From: Anodontia alba
Lineage: Eukaryota > Mollusca > Bivalvia > Lucinida > Lucinidae
Assembly (NCBI GenBank): GCA_964016985.1
Contig: OZ024823.1
Location: 111,247,459 to 111,311,458, forward strand
DNA length: 64,000 nucleotides
Direction: 5' to 3'
Every line of letters starts with the position of its first letter. Position 1 is the first letter of the stretch. Below, piece after piece: positions 47,901 through 54,185 of this stretch. The notes beneath the pieces are model-generated. The model did no database searches. It had not been told where the DNA came from and saw only the letters and a list, made by a program, of their open reading frames with translations. The position numbers and the translations under genes are program-made.

Positions 47901-49524
47901 CAGTCAATTCAAACATTTTTTTGTTTTTGTTCGACTATTGGGTGGAACATACTTTTCAACATCTGCTTAAATGCTCACTGCAAGGATTTTAAACAAAGTG
48001 CTTGTTTTCAACCATTAATCATTTGTTATTTTTTGCATACGATTTAGTCAGTTCTGGGTAAGGTGTTTACACTCTGTGTTTAAAGGTGTGTAGATACTGA
48101 TGTTGTGTATGTAAACAAATCTAACACACTTGACAGAAGAATGAAGTGAAATTTATGAGCCTCGTCATGAGATAACCTACTAACAACAAAGTCCCATCAT
48201 TTGTGCATCTGTGCAGTCTGATCAGCACCGTTGTTGTTCACTGTTTAGACAGTATACTACCTATCAAAACTTTCAAGACTAGCTGATCCGATTGATTGAT
48301 TGTGTTGGGGTTTAACGACACGTCAACCCTTGAGGGTCATTTTGTGTCGTCTCCCAGAGAAAGGGAGAAAAGAGATAGAAGAGAGAGTAGAGGAGATGAA
48401 AGAGAGGGACAGGGAAGAAAGAGGAACAGGAATGAAAGTGAAGAAACAGAAGAAATAAAAACATTCCCCCTCTACCCTTACCCACTACAAGGATAGCAGG
48501 CCTTGCCCAACTGTAAGCCAGTATCAGTTGGATGCCCCAGTGATGTAAGATACACAGTACCTTCGCACCACCCGACCACCAAGGCTATGGCTGAGTTAGC
48601 CAGTCTATGGCTGAGTAGGCCGGTCTGAGGTTTACTTGGTTGAAAACCTCGAAGACAGGTTTTCTCATGTCGTCGCTTATATATTATCTGCAATTTGATG
48701 ACGTAAGGGAATACTTTGTAGGGGCGTCACATGGCACTAAACACCAGCTACAAGTGAATTAATCAATACATAATTTTACTGCAAGCTTATTTTATTTTTG
48801 GGATTCAGAAGGGGGTAAATAGGATCTTATGCGCATATTCCTGTCAACTTTTTAAACCTCAATGAAGTATTTTTTAAATCCAGAAAACAGGAGCTAAATC
48901 TTGCAGTAAGGAGGGTGTATATGCCGAAAAATCTGAATGCCATGTGATTTTGGCTTAAAGGGCCGGTTTTAAGGTCTTTGTGAACCTGTCCCTTTGTGAA
49001 GAATGTCTTTATACTGACTTTTATTTTCTCTGAAACACATAATACAAGTTAATAAAATATAATACAGAGGCTATTGCATCATCCGAGGGATGTTTTGCAG
49101 ATTCCTCATTCATTATTCAGAACAAGCAAAACTATTCAGAACTAGCCAAATCAGTGGTATACTTCACAGTCATCGCAAGGGCAGATAACCAAATGTGAAT
49201 GACATTTAAATTCTTTGGTTTGGTATTTCAAGGAAGGATAGTACTCTGTATTAGCCAAAAAAAAATCAAGTTTTGATCAGCCAGATATTTGGAAATCGTT
49301 ATGAAGCGTAGCCTTACCCGGAACTAGCCAAATGACTGTACCAGGGCAGTTGAATAATTGTTAATCATTCAACTACCCCTATATTTCGCGTATTTCTGCT
49401 TTATCAAAAAAAAAACAAAAAAAAAACTTCCATGACCCGTGTCCCTGTGTCCACCAACCTCATTGTCATGGAATCGAAGGTCATTTCTGAGCATGCAAAT
49501 AACAACTCTTGATTTGGAAGCCAT
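14799..49524 (-). CDS. CRY-DASH: CRY-DASH cryptochrome/photolyase, complete, 12 coding exons, 522 residues
   Basis: Coding exons, 5' to 3' on the minus strand: 49524-49459, 41864-41692, 39299-39200, 33351-33230, 28993-28845, 27915-27750, 24249-24020, 22719-22637, 21124-21050, 19220-19101, 17926-17756, 14912-14799. They total 1569 nt, divisible by three, with every intron GT/AG and no stop before TAG. N-terminal [12 protein letters not shown] opens the DNA photolyase Rossmann-like domain. The C-terminal half has the FAD-binding blocks [44 protein letters not shown] and [21 protein letters not shown], all in the order and spacing of animal CRY-DASH. A short RGG-rich tail ends [14 protein letters not shown]. 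Family members bind FAD and usually a folate antenna and repair cyclobutane pyrimidine dimers, mainly in single-stranded or loop DNA. Length is normal for the family. Introns, mostly mobile DNA, span 34.7 kb; the first is 7.6 kb. SRBD1 lies head to head upstream. Confidence 0.96.
15060..15262. repeat. Palindromic element family F (best described copies)
   Basis: Pattern: TTGGACAGACATGCCTGAGCA, a GATCAGATGC...GCATCTGATTAC core, then CAACAGGTAGTAAAATA and an AGTAAGG tail with TTTAGGGTAAATA. Other copies: 17490-17690, 19885-20050, 43950-44165, 56697-56915, and 61800-61865 plus 62080-62145 (split by a family A insertion). All lack coding capacity. Confidence 0.7.
15960..16172. repeat. Palindromic element family A (TTAA-flanked MITE)
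   Basis: Ends are TTAACCCTTGTCCTGCTGAA and TTCAGCAGGAC..GGTTAA. The centre is a long hairpin, GATCCAGATCAGTTGGCTTC / GAAGCCAACTGATCTGGATC. Other copies: 27530-27741, 28001-28245, 28640-28826, 32993-33206, 33418-33631, 39956-40161, 53861-54076, 60288-60497 and 61866-62079. TTAA at both ends in at least five copies fits piggyBac-type target duplication; no transposase is present here. Confidence 0.85.
16980..17224. repeat. Palindromic element family C (GGGCCCAGTTGTTCAAAG ends)
   Basis: Ends are (G)GGCCCAGTTGTTCAAAGC and CTTTGAACAACTGGGCCC. The centre is a perfect stem, GTGAGTAGCTTTTGCA / TGCAAAAGCTACTCAC, flanked by AATATTCTGA-like blocks. Other copies: 54844-55086, 57922-58020 (centre deleted) and 59514-59759. 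The copies at 54 and 59 kb are in SRBD1 introns. Confidence 0.88.
17756..17926 (-). CDS. CRY-DASH: CRY-DASH exon 11
   Basis: Encodes [20 protein letters not shown] through [17 protein letters not shown] (residues 429-485). An open frame continues past the donor to a stop at 17708, but AAG|GTAAGA is a strong donor, and using it joins in phase to a family-typical tail at 14912. Confidence 0.95.
17986..18885. mobile_element. Tandem-repeat element in CRY-DASH intron 10
   Basis: About four units of roughly 170 bp, each containing GGGTCA(A/G)TATATTATGG, TATAATATTTT, a C-rich CCCACCC stretch, CATCATTTGATGAAAA, AGGTTTA..TAAGTGGAACACTTTTA and TGTATTATGATTGCCTG. The ends carry GACCTGCGGGTCAA and TGACCCACAGGTTAAAATATTAT, which are partly inverted to each other. 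Origin unknown. Confidence 0.65.
19101..19220 (-). CDS. CRY-DASH: CRY-DASH exon 10
   Basis: Encodes [30 protein letters not shown] and [10 protein letters not shown] (residues 389-428). The D.D...N.GNW block is the signature adenine/FAD site of photolyases. The acceptor is TTGCAG and the donor is GAG|GTACAG. Confidence 0.97.
19285..19400. repeat. Palindromic element family E
   Basis: TCTAAAAGGAAAGAATTTGC pairs with AAATTCTTTCCTTTTAGA, followed by GTAGACCCCTTTTCAGAACGG and a GGTGTACAGGAAAGCAAACA tail. Other copies: 23795-23960, 53217-53375 (two hairpins in tandem) and 54330-54470. Confidence 0.75.
20740..20960. repeat. Palindromic element family K
   Basis: CATATGCAAACAGTATAGAC and GGGTCTATACTGTTTGC form the stem around AATCAGACTGCTCCTGAAGG. 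A second copy at about 39370-39539 ends exactly where a SINE begins. The core is shared with families A, F and M. Confidence 0.65.
21050..21124 (-). CDS. CRY-DASH: CRY-DASH exon 9
   Basis: Encodes [20 protein letters not shown] then FESML (residues 364-388), with the conserved tryptophans used in photoreduction in the family. The donor is CTG|GTTAGT. Confidence 0.96.
21185..21519. mobile_element. Pogo/Tigger-type MITE, about 335 bp
   Basis: Ends are CAGTCAAACCTCGTTATCTC and GAGATAACGAGAGTCGACTG, the CAG..CTG termini plus cell-wide TCTCGTTATCTCGA motif of pogo-like (Tc1/mariner) elements. The centre is a hairpin, GAGAAATTGCTCCT / AGGAGCAATTTCTC. No transposase. A second copy lies at 25854-26205. 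Confidence 0.82.
21918..22031. repeat. Long hairpin at the edge of a CpG-richer patch
   Basis: AACATGGTTTTTGAATGCATTAAC...CACCAGGTC pairs with GACCTGGCAAATGCTAATGC...AAACCATGTT around GGCCTTTGGCC. The upstream 21640-21870 has many CpGs compared with its surroundings (GCACGTATTAACAGCCGTGC, TTCGCGAGACATCGG). The frames here are short and give no domain. Confidence 0.6.
22637..22719 (-). CDS. CRY-DASH: CRY-DASH exon 8
   Basis: Encodes [20 protein letters not shown] then MSNRGRQ (residues 337-363), the conserved G.TG.P.VDA.MREL-type region that contacts FAD. The acceptor is TTTTTCAG and the donor is CAG|GTAAGA. Confidence 0.96.
23206..23516 (-). mobile_element. Full-length tRNA-derived SINE with 11-bp target-site duplication
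   Basis: Read on the minus strand it starts CCGGCCTCGGTGGCTCAGTTGG (pol III A box), reaches the B box in GCGGGTTCAACCCC, and ends with a TTGACTGGGCCGTAAAACCT body and AACACAAACAAACAAA tail. Both flanks carry CATCTTATGGG (23195-23205 and 23517-23527), a perfect target-site duplication. Other copies: 39540-39720 (+), and 3' parts at 29994-30132 (-), 42449-42582 (-) and 44519-44690 (-). Confidence 0.92.
24020..24249 (-). CDS. CRY-DASH: CRY-DASH exon 7
   Basis: The largest exon. It encodes [40 protein letters not shown] and the stretch to DKDLFEAWR (residues 260-335). The LS..G.lSPR and ELIWRDYF blocks line the FAD pocket. The donor is AGAG|GTAAGA. Confidence 0.96.
25854..26205. mobile_element. 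Pogo/Tigger-type MITE with intact TA duplication
   Basis: Begins CAGTCGACTCACAAATCGTT, ends GCGAGAGTCAGCTG, and is flanked by TA on both sides. Same central GAGGAGAAATTGCTCC hairpin as at 21.3 kb. It lies in CRY-DASH intron 6. Confidence 0.82.
26390..27020. repeat. Palindromic element family M, about 630 bp
   Basis: Left arm CATTTACTTCGAGTGG..CTACCACAACTCTTTG..GTTAGTTTTTATTATTACTATG pairs with right arm CATAGTAATAATAAAAACTAAC..CAAAGAGTTGTGGTAG..CACTCGATCTAGATGAGTAAATG. Inside are ATGCAAACAGTGCAGACC and GCTGTTTGCATT. It lies in CRY-DASH intron 6; a partial relative is at 1335-1545. Confidence 0.7.
27750..27915 (-). CDS. CRY-DASH: CRY-DASH exon 6
   Basis: Encodes [20 protein letters not shown] through [10 protein letters not shown] (residues 205-258). 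The GG.S.GL..L..FL block begins the FAD-binding domain. The donor is GCATG|GTAAGTGA. A family A MITE ends eight bases into the following intron. Confidence 0.95.
28845..28993 (-). CDS. CRY-DASH: CRY-DASH exon 5
   Basis: Encodes [20 protein letters not shown] through [10 protein letters not shown] (residues 155-203), the linker between the antenna and catalytic domains. The acceptor is TGTAG and the donor is AAAG|GTGAGT. Confidence 0.94.
29240..30718 (+). mobile_element. Tandem-repeat element, about 170-bp units, with 3' hairpin and SINE insertion
   Basis: About five units from about 29640 to 30610 carry GACCTAGGCAGAAGGTCAAACT, ATTGAAAGGTC.TACCCTAAG, GGCCAAATATTAAAGCAGTA and ACACTTTTCAAAACTTAAAC. 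The end has a short hairpin, AGCTCCCCAGGGAC..GTCCCGGCGAGCT (about 30681-30711). A GACAGATGGACAGACC microsatellite lies at 29440-29475. A 5'-truncated SINE (29994-30132) interrupts one unit. Located in CRY-DASH intron 4. Confidence 0.7.
30858..31200. repeat. Palindromic element family D (two adjacent copies)
   Basis: Each is built from TTTCTCCA.GAAAACATATG.TG.GGGTACTCATTAGAA...TTCTAATGAGTACC.ACAACATA.GTTTTC.TGGAGAAATAAG. Other copies or half copies: 22510-22565, 32556-32650, 33636-33735, 33780-33893, 39018-39125, 40935-41232, 42270-42385, 52700-53068, 55350-55790, 56166-56290, 59240-59310, 59350-59510 and 60575-60665. It is the most abundant family in the window. Confidence 0.82.
31438..31930. 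mobile_element. About 490-bp TIR element in CRY-DASH intron 4
   Basis: Left end TACAGTCAGGGATCAAAAAG.TAATTCCACA and right end TGTGGCATTACTTTTAGCCTCTGATTGTA are inverted repeats of about 28 bases with TA outside. The interior has only AT-rich sequence and no coding potential, so it is non-autonomous. Superfamily unresolved (Tc1/mariner-like by TA). Confidence 0.7.
33230..33351 (-). CDS. CRY-DASH: CRY-DASH exon 4
   Basis: Encodes [20 protein letters not shown] and [17 protein letters not shown] (residues 114-153). The donor ACAAG|GTGAGT leaves AG, completed to AGG (Arg) by exon 5. Confidence 0.95.
34731..36382 (+). mobile_element. Hairpin-capped tandem-repeat element (pearl/HINE-like), about 155-bp units
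   Basis: 5' end: AGCTCTGCCAAGCGGGGCA hairpin followed by TTATACGCCCG. Core: about eight units with GGGGCATAACTCTGCTAATA, TTTGGTGGACTGTAACC, AATATGCGCTGCTCCACATC and GATCGGATGTAAACTGTAGG. Then a short GACGGACGGATG run and a terminal hairpin ending AAACGGGCGTATAAA. The 5' TATACGCCCG is the inverse of 3' CGGGCGTATA, i.e. subterminal inverted repeats as in Helentron-type elements. Located in CRY-DASH intron 3. Confidence 0.8.
36752..38572 (+). mobile_element. Hairpin-capped tandem-repeat element ending in CTAG
   Basis: 5' end: GACAAAGTGCCCAGTGGGGCAC then GTATACCCCC. Core: several diverged units (about 200-270 bp) with CTAAGTC.GTGACCTTGACC, GGTCAC.CC.GGG.TGGGGATGGTGCTGATA and GACCTATATCTACCATCATG. 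Then ACGAACGAACGAAC microsatellite (38447-38515) and a 3' hairpin TACCCCCACATAC..GTATGTCGGGGGTA followed by TGACTAG|T. Hairpin plus CTAG|T is the Helitron 3' end signature. Located in CRY-DASH intron 3. Confidence 0.82.
39200..39299 (-). CDS. CRY-DASH: CRY-DASH exon 3
   Basis: Encodes [20 protein letters not shown] through VFQEE (residues 81-113). The acceptor is TTGTTTAG and the donor is GAG|GTAACT. It completes the photolyase N-domain strand that carries RQGKPE. Confidence 0.95.
39540..39720 (+). mobile_element. tRNA-derived SINE copy, plus strand, 3'-truncated
   Basis: Starts CCTCCTCGGTGGCTCAGATAG (A box), then ACGAGGTTGCAGTTTCTTCC (decayed B box), and follows the SINE body through AATTGATCATGAAATATTTTC and CAGTTGTCAGTTTCTGGC before diverging. 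It interrupts a family K element. Confidence 0.8.
41692..41864 (-). CDS. CRY-DASH: CRY-DASH exon 2 (residues 23-79 plus 2 nt)
   Basis: Encodes [40 protein letters not shown], part of the photolyase alpha/beta domain. The acceptor is TTTACAG and the donor is GGCAG|GTAAAC. The split Ser codon is completed by the first base of exon 3. Confidence 0.96.
44876..44960 (+). repeat. tRNA-like SINE head, copy 1
   Basis: GGTTAGCTCAATTGGTAGAG is a good A box and GGTTCAATTCC a perfect B box; the anticodon-loop position reads TGC-like. The acceptor ends do not pair and the sequence runs into CTTTTTCCTCCTTAATTTA, shared with the copy 220 bp downstream, so it is a tRNA-derived repeat rather than a tRNA gene. 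Confidence 0.72.
45097..45190 (+). repeat. tRNA-like SINE head, copy 2
   Basis: GGCCTGGTTAGCTCAGTTTG..AGAGCACCTGACTTGCAAGCAG with B box GGTTTGAGTCC. The same CTCTTTTTCCTCCTTAGTTTA follows. This forms a direct pair with the copy at 44876 and may be a local duplication or two insertions of the same SINE. Confidence 0.72.
45862..47735 (+). mobile_element. Hairpin-capped element with two successive tandem cores
   Basis: 5' end GACAAAGTGCCTAGAGGGGCAC matches the element at 36752. The first core has about eight units of about 145 bp (TATAGGTCAAGGTCACCGGG, GGAGAAGCACTATGCAAGG, GGCCTTATAGTTGAGGAG). The second core has about four units of about 170 bp (GTCGCAAAGTCAGGAGGTCA, GATTAGAATACTAACTTTGA, with GACAGACGGACGG in every unit). 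The end is ATCGCAACCTGCTACAAGCAGGTGCGAT, a perfect hairpin. Located in CRY-DASH intron 1. Confidence 0.82.
48285..48600 (-). repeat. Interspersed repeat with pyrimidine-rich body (copy 1)
   Basis: On the minus strand: GGTGGTCGGGTGGTGCGAAG, ACTGATACTGGCTTACAGTT, GGGCAAGGCCTGCTATCC, a TTCTTCTGTTTCTTC / CCTGTCCCTCTCTTTC tract, CCCTTTCTCTGGGAGACGAC, and a tail TTGACGTGTCGTTAAACCCC then AACACAATCAATCAATC. The same modules occur in the same order at 60700-61035. The tail resembles the SINE tail at 23206. Confidence 0.72.
48601..49458. other. No feature recognised (CRY-DASH intron 1, 5' part)
   Basis: AT-rich intronic sequence with short A-tracts; no palindromic family or coding signal was noticed. 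Confidence 0.45.
49459..49524 (-). CDS. CRY-DASH: CRY-DASH exon 1 (residues 1-22)
   Basis: Encodes [20 protein letters not shown] plus NE, the family N-terminus. The start is chosen as the only Met before the conserved CMLRNDLR block and gives a normal length. The donor is GAG|GTTGGT (weak but consensus-compatible) and the phase is 0, joining to VLSWANKNG in exon 2. Confidence 0.93.
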
Positions 49525-49593
49525 TCCCCCAAGACTACTCCACGCGTTTTTTCATGTTTACGTAAGGGAAGAAAATGCTAATCCATTGTTTAC
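49525..49593. promoter_or_regulatory. CRY-DASH upstream region with D-box-like palindrome
   Basis: TTACGTAA (49558-49565), the perfect PAR-bZIP (TEF/DBP/HLF) D-box core, lies 34 bases upstream of the CRY-DASH ATG. A forkhead-like TGTTTAC is at 49587-49593. In fish, D-boxes mediate light-induced transcription of clock and photolyase genes; a similar role here is inferred. No TATA box is apparent. Confidence 0.5.
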
Positions 49594-49623
49594 ATGAGCA
49601 CCGCCCGGCTGTCAAACGCACCG
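49594..49623 (+). CDS. Candidate first coding exon of SRBD1 (tentative)
   Basis: ATG with an open frame MSTARLSNAP ending at a strong donor, CCG|GTGAGTAC, in a CpG-richer patch 70 bases from the CRY-DASH start and facing the SRBD1 exons. No transcript or homology supports it; it could be a 5' UTR exon or chance. Confidence 0.2.
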
Positions 49624-50118
49624 GTGAGTACACACTTATTCCAGCAGACGTTATTTACATCCTAGGATAAGGCAGCGATTGAAAAGGTAACTTGCTCCCA
49701 TATTTAGTTGTACAATATTAATTCCATTTGCATCATTTGGTTGGTTTTGTGTTCATCTGTTCAAATTTATCTGCCCACTTCTGCAAAATCGAAAGTAGGA
49801 CACCGCGCGAAAGTTTCGCCCTGGATCTCTACTGTTGGAGCTCGTCATCAGGCACAGGGGTCCAGGGCAAAAGCTGGGATCCAGTGACGGTTACTGAATG
49901 CAGAGCATGTTTATAAGTTAGTGATAGAACAGGTAGCATGTTCCATTAGTTAGTTACCATTTGTAAGCAAGTAACTTTTAGCGCTTCTTCTTATTCCGTG
50001 TAATTGTCAGGATTCTTCTACAAGAACGTACTGTTTACCAGTGAGAGGTGAAGCCTTAGTGGTTAGACAGAGAAAAAATCAAAATACATTCTAGTTGGCT
50101 GTTTTCACATGACATTTA

Positions 50119-52007
50119 CACAGTGTATAACCGTACAGTGGCCAAATCAGAAGCACCCAAACACCCACAGTACACCCAAACATCACTAGCGAACACGAAA
50201 TTTGCTGCAGAAACTCTGAGATTTCAACAGATAAGAAAGCAACGGAATATCCAATTATAAAGCAGTTTTTTGACATTGGGGGCAGAAATGAATGTAATTT
50301 AGCTGTATCCTTCTCACAAACTCTGACAGTGGTCCGTTTTTTGTGAAGACATCGCATGCTGCTCAATCAGCGATTTTCCTGGTTTTGTCGCCCGTCAACT
50401 CGATGAGTCTATGTCGATATACTCGAAATTAAGGCAAACTTCACGCTTATTTAAAGTTCTGTTAAGTCTTTCAAACACATATTATCTTTTATGCATGATA
50501 CCTGCCAGGCTGTACATGTTTCTATTTTGTAAACCATGACCTCTCGAATTGTACTCATCAGTTCTGACTGACTGTACGACTAGCGCCCATCTTGCAAAAA
50601 CATGCTGTCTGACTAGCGCCGATTATGTCTGTTTTTACCACGAGGCAGAATCTTAGTAAAGAATGCCAATTATCACTTGATGTGAATATTAGACATAAAA
50701 CAATTATGACCGGAATAAGGTAGTGATTTTATTTTCCTTTTATTGGTATTTTGACAATAACAGGTATAGGGTATTGCCAGAAATAAGAGTCTGTCTGTGT
50801 ATTTGTCAGTCTGCCTGTCTGTCTGTCTACACAGGATTATAACACTAATTAATTAAGACAGGGGTTACTCATTTTGGCTTACAATACCGATTCAGTCTTA
50901 ACAAGTGACTACTATGAATGTTTTCACCTCTGATAACAGATTTTCAAAAAAATACTCAGTTATTTTGAGGAATGACAATTTGAAACAAATTTCATATCAG
51001 TATTAGCACAAAATTTTTCGCAACAGGTGCCGCAAAAAATTTGGAATTCGGTTGACAGATGAGGATTTTATGTCCAAAAATATTTTGAATAGGGAATTTT
51101 CTACAATAAAATTGCTAGCAAGGGAAATAATTATTTTCCCACAAAAATTTAAAACATATTTTATCAAAGGTACCCGAAATAGGCACAAAATGATACAAAA
51201 CACTTACCATGGTTCAAAACATCAATTTAAGCCACAGAAGCTACAAGTAATCCCCAAAACAGCATTTTCAGATGACAAAAAGCAAACATTAAGTAAATTT
51301 TCTCATTTAAATATTTTTCAGAAATGAGATTAAAATAAATTAAGCAAGATCACCTTAGTTAGTTTTTATCACACAGTGTACTGAATGAGGCATAAATGTG
51401 CACATTATGACATACTGTTAACAAGAAATCAATGGAAGTGAGTGTACAGGGCTTTAAAGTTGATCTAATTCAAACAAAATAAAACAAAATATATCATGAA
51501 CTGAGGTTGATTAAACAATAAGCGCTAGTCGTACAGTCAAATTCAGCTCGGATGGAGCTATTGATGCAGTACAGTTGGTGCGTCGTACAGTCAGTCGGAA
51601 CTGATGGGTACAATTCAAGAGGTAATGGTTTACAAAATCGAAACATGTAGAGCCTATCATACATAAAAGATAATACATGTTTGAAAGATTTCACATTCAA
51701 ATAATCATGAAGTTGGCCTTAATTCGGAGTATATCAACTTGGAATCATCGAGTTTACGGGCAACCAAACCAGGAAAATCACTGATTGAGCAGCTTGCAAA
51801 AAGGTCTTCACAGAAAACGGACCACTGTGAGAAGGGTACAGCTAAAATACATTCATTTCTTCCCCCGATGTCGAAAACCGCATTATAATCGGATATTGCA
51901 TTGCTTTTACATCTGTTAAAATCTCAGAGCTGCTGTCGCGAATTTCATGTTCACTATTGATGTTTGATGGCGCTTCCGGTTTGGCCACTGTATAGTTATA
52001 TGCTGTG
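50119..52007. mobile_element. 1.9-kb foldback element with about 475-bp inverted arms
   Basis: Left arm 50119-50590 begins CACAGTGTATAACCGTACAG; right arm 51521-52007 ends CTGTATAGTTATATGCTGTG. Inverted blocks include ACAGTGGCCAAA, GACCACTGT / ACAGTGGTC, TCAATCAGCGATTTTCCTGG / its inverse, and GACTGTACGACTAGCGC. Open frames inside (50091-50366 minus, 51052-51327 plus) lack recognisable domains. It separates CRY-DASH from the first firm SRBD1 exon. Confidence 0.82.
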
Positions 52008-52362
52008 ATTTAGTCTGGCATGAGTGTCAAACGTGTGTGTCGCAAATGCTTTATGGCATGTTAGTCAGGAAACTGCTAAGCAAATTGATCCGCAATCCAA
52101 ACAAAAGCTTAAACCAGCCTGCACATCTATGCAGTCTCAGAGTCTGATCAAAAGTCTTTTGTTGTCTGCATGAAATTTGCATCATGCACCTAGTGCAAAT
52201 TCTGGTCGACTGTAATGTGCAGGCTGATCTGAATCTTTGCTGAGGGCACATATCTGAAGGTACATTTTCAGACAATGCAAATCCGTTTGAGACAATTTGC
52301 ATGAAACGTAAAATCCTGTTCTTAGAAAAATATTTTAATGTCTTCTGCATTTTTTACCCAGC

Positions 52363-52622
52363 ATGCTTGGCGTTAAAGCAGAATGTGTTGGGAAGGCAGA
52401 ACCTGTTGAGGAGAGTAATGCTGCAGGAACATCTCCAAACTGGTCTGTCCCTGAGGTGGTTGCTGCTCGCGCAGAGGTACCAGAATGGGCCGTAAGAAAC
52501 ATTATGAGGTTGCTGGATGAAGGATGTACCTTACCATTTATAGCTAGATACAGAAAGGAGCAGACAGGAGGCATGGATGTACAGAAGTTGAGAGATGTGT
52601 GTCATCTAGTCAATGATCTTAA
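52363..52622 (+). CDS. SRBD1: SRBD1 exon with the start of the Tex-like N-terminal domain
   Basis: Encodes SPNWSVPEVVAARAEVPEWA, NIMRLLDEGCTLPFIARYRK and EQTGGMDVQKLRDV. The LPFIARYRKE.TGG.D...LR block is the hallmark of the Tex/SRBD1 family of S1-domain RNA-binding proteins. The donor is CTTAA|GTGAGT. The 5' edge is uncertain: the upstream 52270-52378 is a family G repeat, so the Met at 52363 lies in repeat sequence, and the true acceptor may be CAG at 52379-52381 or ACCCAG at 52361. One or more earlier exons are expected. Confidence 0.85.
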
Positions 52623-52737
52623 GTGAGTGAATTTGTTACGCTCTAGAGATAAACAAGACCTGGCCATACTGCTAGATAAGATGCTTTTTTCAGCCAAAAA
52701 GTATTAATATTTAATCCTATTTCTCCATGACAACATA

Positions 52738-52982
52738 TCGAGGGTTGAGCGCAAGACTATAGTAACTCAAACATATTTTTGAAACCCTTGTTTAGGGGCA
52801 ACTTGGACCCCGTTGTAAACAATGCAAATTTAGGTGCCATTGCTCATACGAGCAATGGCACCTAAATTTTCATTGTTTACAGAAAGAAATGTTGTAATCT
52901 TCATAACGCCTTCATGGTGAGGAGATTAGGTTTGGTGAAAAACAACCATCTGACTTACGCTAGTCTTGCGCTCAACCCTCGA
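52738..52982. mobile_element. 245-bp TIR element inserted into a family D copy, TA duplication
   Basis: Ends TCGAGGGTTGAGCGCAAGAC and GTCTTGCGCTCAACCCTCGA are perfect inverted repeats. The host sequence AACATA|TGTTG of family D is split with TA on both sides, the expected Tc1/mariner-type duplication. The centre is a hairpin, ATTTAGGTGCCATTGCTC / GAGCAATGGCACCTAAAT. It lies in an SRBD1 intron. Confidence 0.88.
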
Positions 52983-54185
52983 TATGTTGTGTGTACTCAT
53001 TAGAAGTGCCTCACTGAGGCACTTCTAATGAGAACCCACAACATACGTTTTCATGGAGAAATAAGAATTGATGCCCCGTCTTAACAAGAGCTATGTCTGT
53101 GCCATTGTTTTCCTCTTTATGAAACTTTCCACATACAGTTGAATTGTGAATAAACACTTTTACTGGGGAAAAAATTCTGTCATTATAGTTTTGTCATTTT
53201 GCTGCCCTTGGTGACAGGTCTACTCTAAAAGGAAAGAATTTGCTCCCCTAAGGAGTGATTTCTTCCCTTTTAGAATAAACTCCTTTTGGGAGCACAAGTT
53301 GACTCTAAAAGGGAAGAATTTGCTACCCTTGGGAGCAAATTCTTTCTTTTTAGAGTAGACCTCTTTCAAAAGAAGCTTGATATGCTGGAACACAAACAGG
53401 AAGTTACAAAAGTTGTCTCTTTTATCAAAATGGTAGAAAATCTACCAAGTATTTCCAAGTCAACCCTTAACATCTGATTAACTCTCGTCATGCTTGGTAA
53501 AAAATAGTCATTTGAAATACCTTTTGAACACTTTGAGTTTAGAGATACCTATTTAACAACCAGAAGATATTTCTAGTTTTTAGCTCTGACATTTGTTTAA
53601 AAGTAAGTGGAATTATGTAATGCCCTTAGCACTAGCATAATGAACAAGTTGGTATTTATATTCACAAATGTTAAAGTTTTCCACTAAAGTTTTTTCACCC
53701 TTAAAGCACCAAATGAAATGGTAACAGATGACATTCTATTTTTTTATCATCATTTTTCAGAGAAAATAAGTTGGTATTTCATGTGAATCATCTGCTATGA
53801 AATGTCAAGCCTTATTTTCTTTGAAAGTAAAAGAAAAAATAAAAATATCATACGCTGCTGTCATCCTTGTCATGCTGAATAAATTTAGATGCCAGGCTTA
53901 CTTCCAGTTTTCAGCCAGTCAGATTACTTAATCCAGGTTTTGATATAAATTCACATACTGAATGACAAATGACAAATTGTGCAGATCCAGATCAGTTGGC
54001 TTCTTCAAGCCAACTGATTTGGATCTACACTGTTTGAAAAGGCAGGGTATATCCAGGTTCAGCAGGACAAGGGTTAAGAGTTAAATCATCATAAATCCTA
54101 ACCCATTGGCAGATTAAGTTTGTATTTAGCATGATGATAGTGGTTCAAGGTTTGATTATGATAAGGTAAGTATGATCAGTTGAGC

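Noticed and set aside
50091..50366. 91-residue minus-strand frame in the foldback arm
   Set aside because: The inverted arm at 51.7-52.0 kb does not preserve the frame and there is no domain.
52363..52378. Met at 52363 as the true SRBD1 start
   Set aside because: It lies in the ACCCAGCATGCTTGGCGTTAAA end of a family G repeat also seen at 42.8 kb, and the family has a longer N-terminal region, so an upstream exon is more likely.
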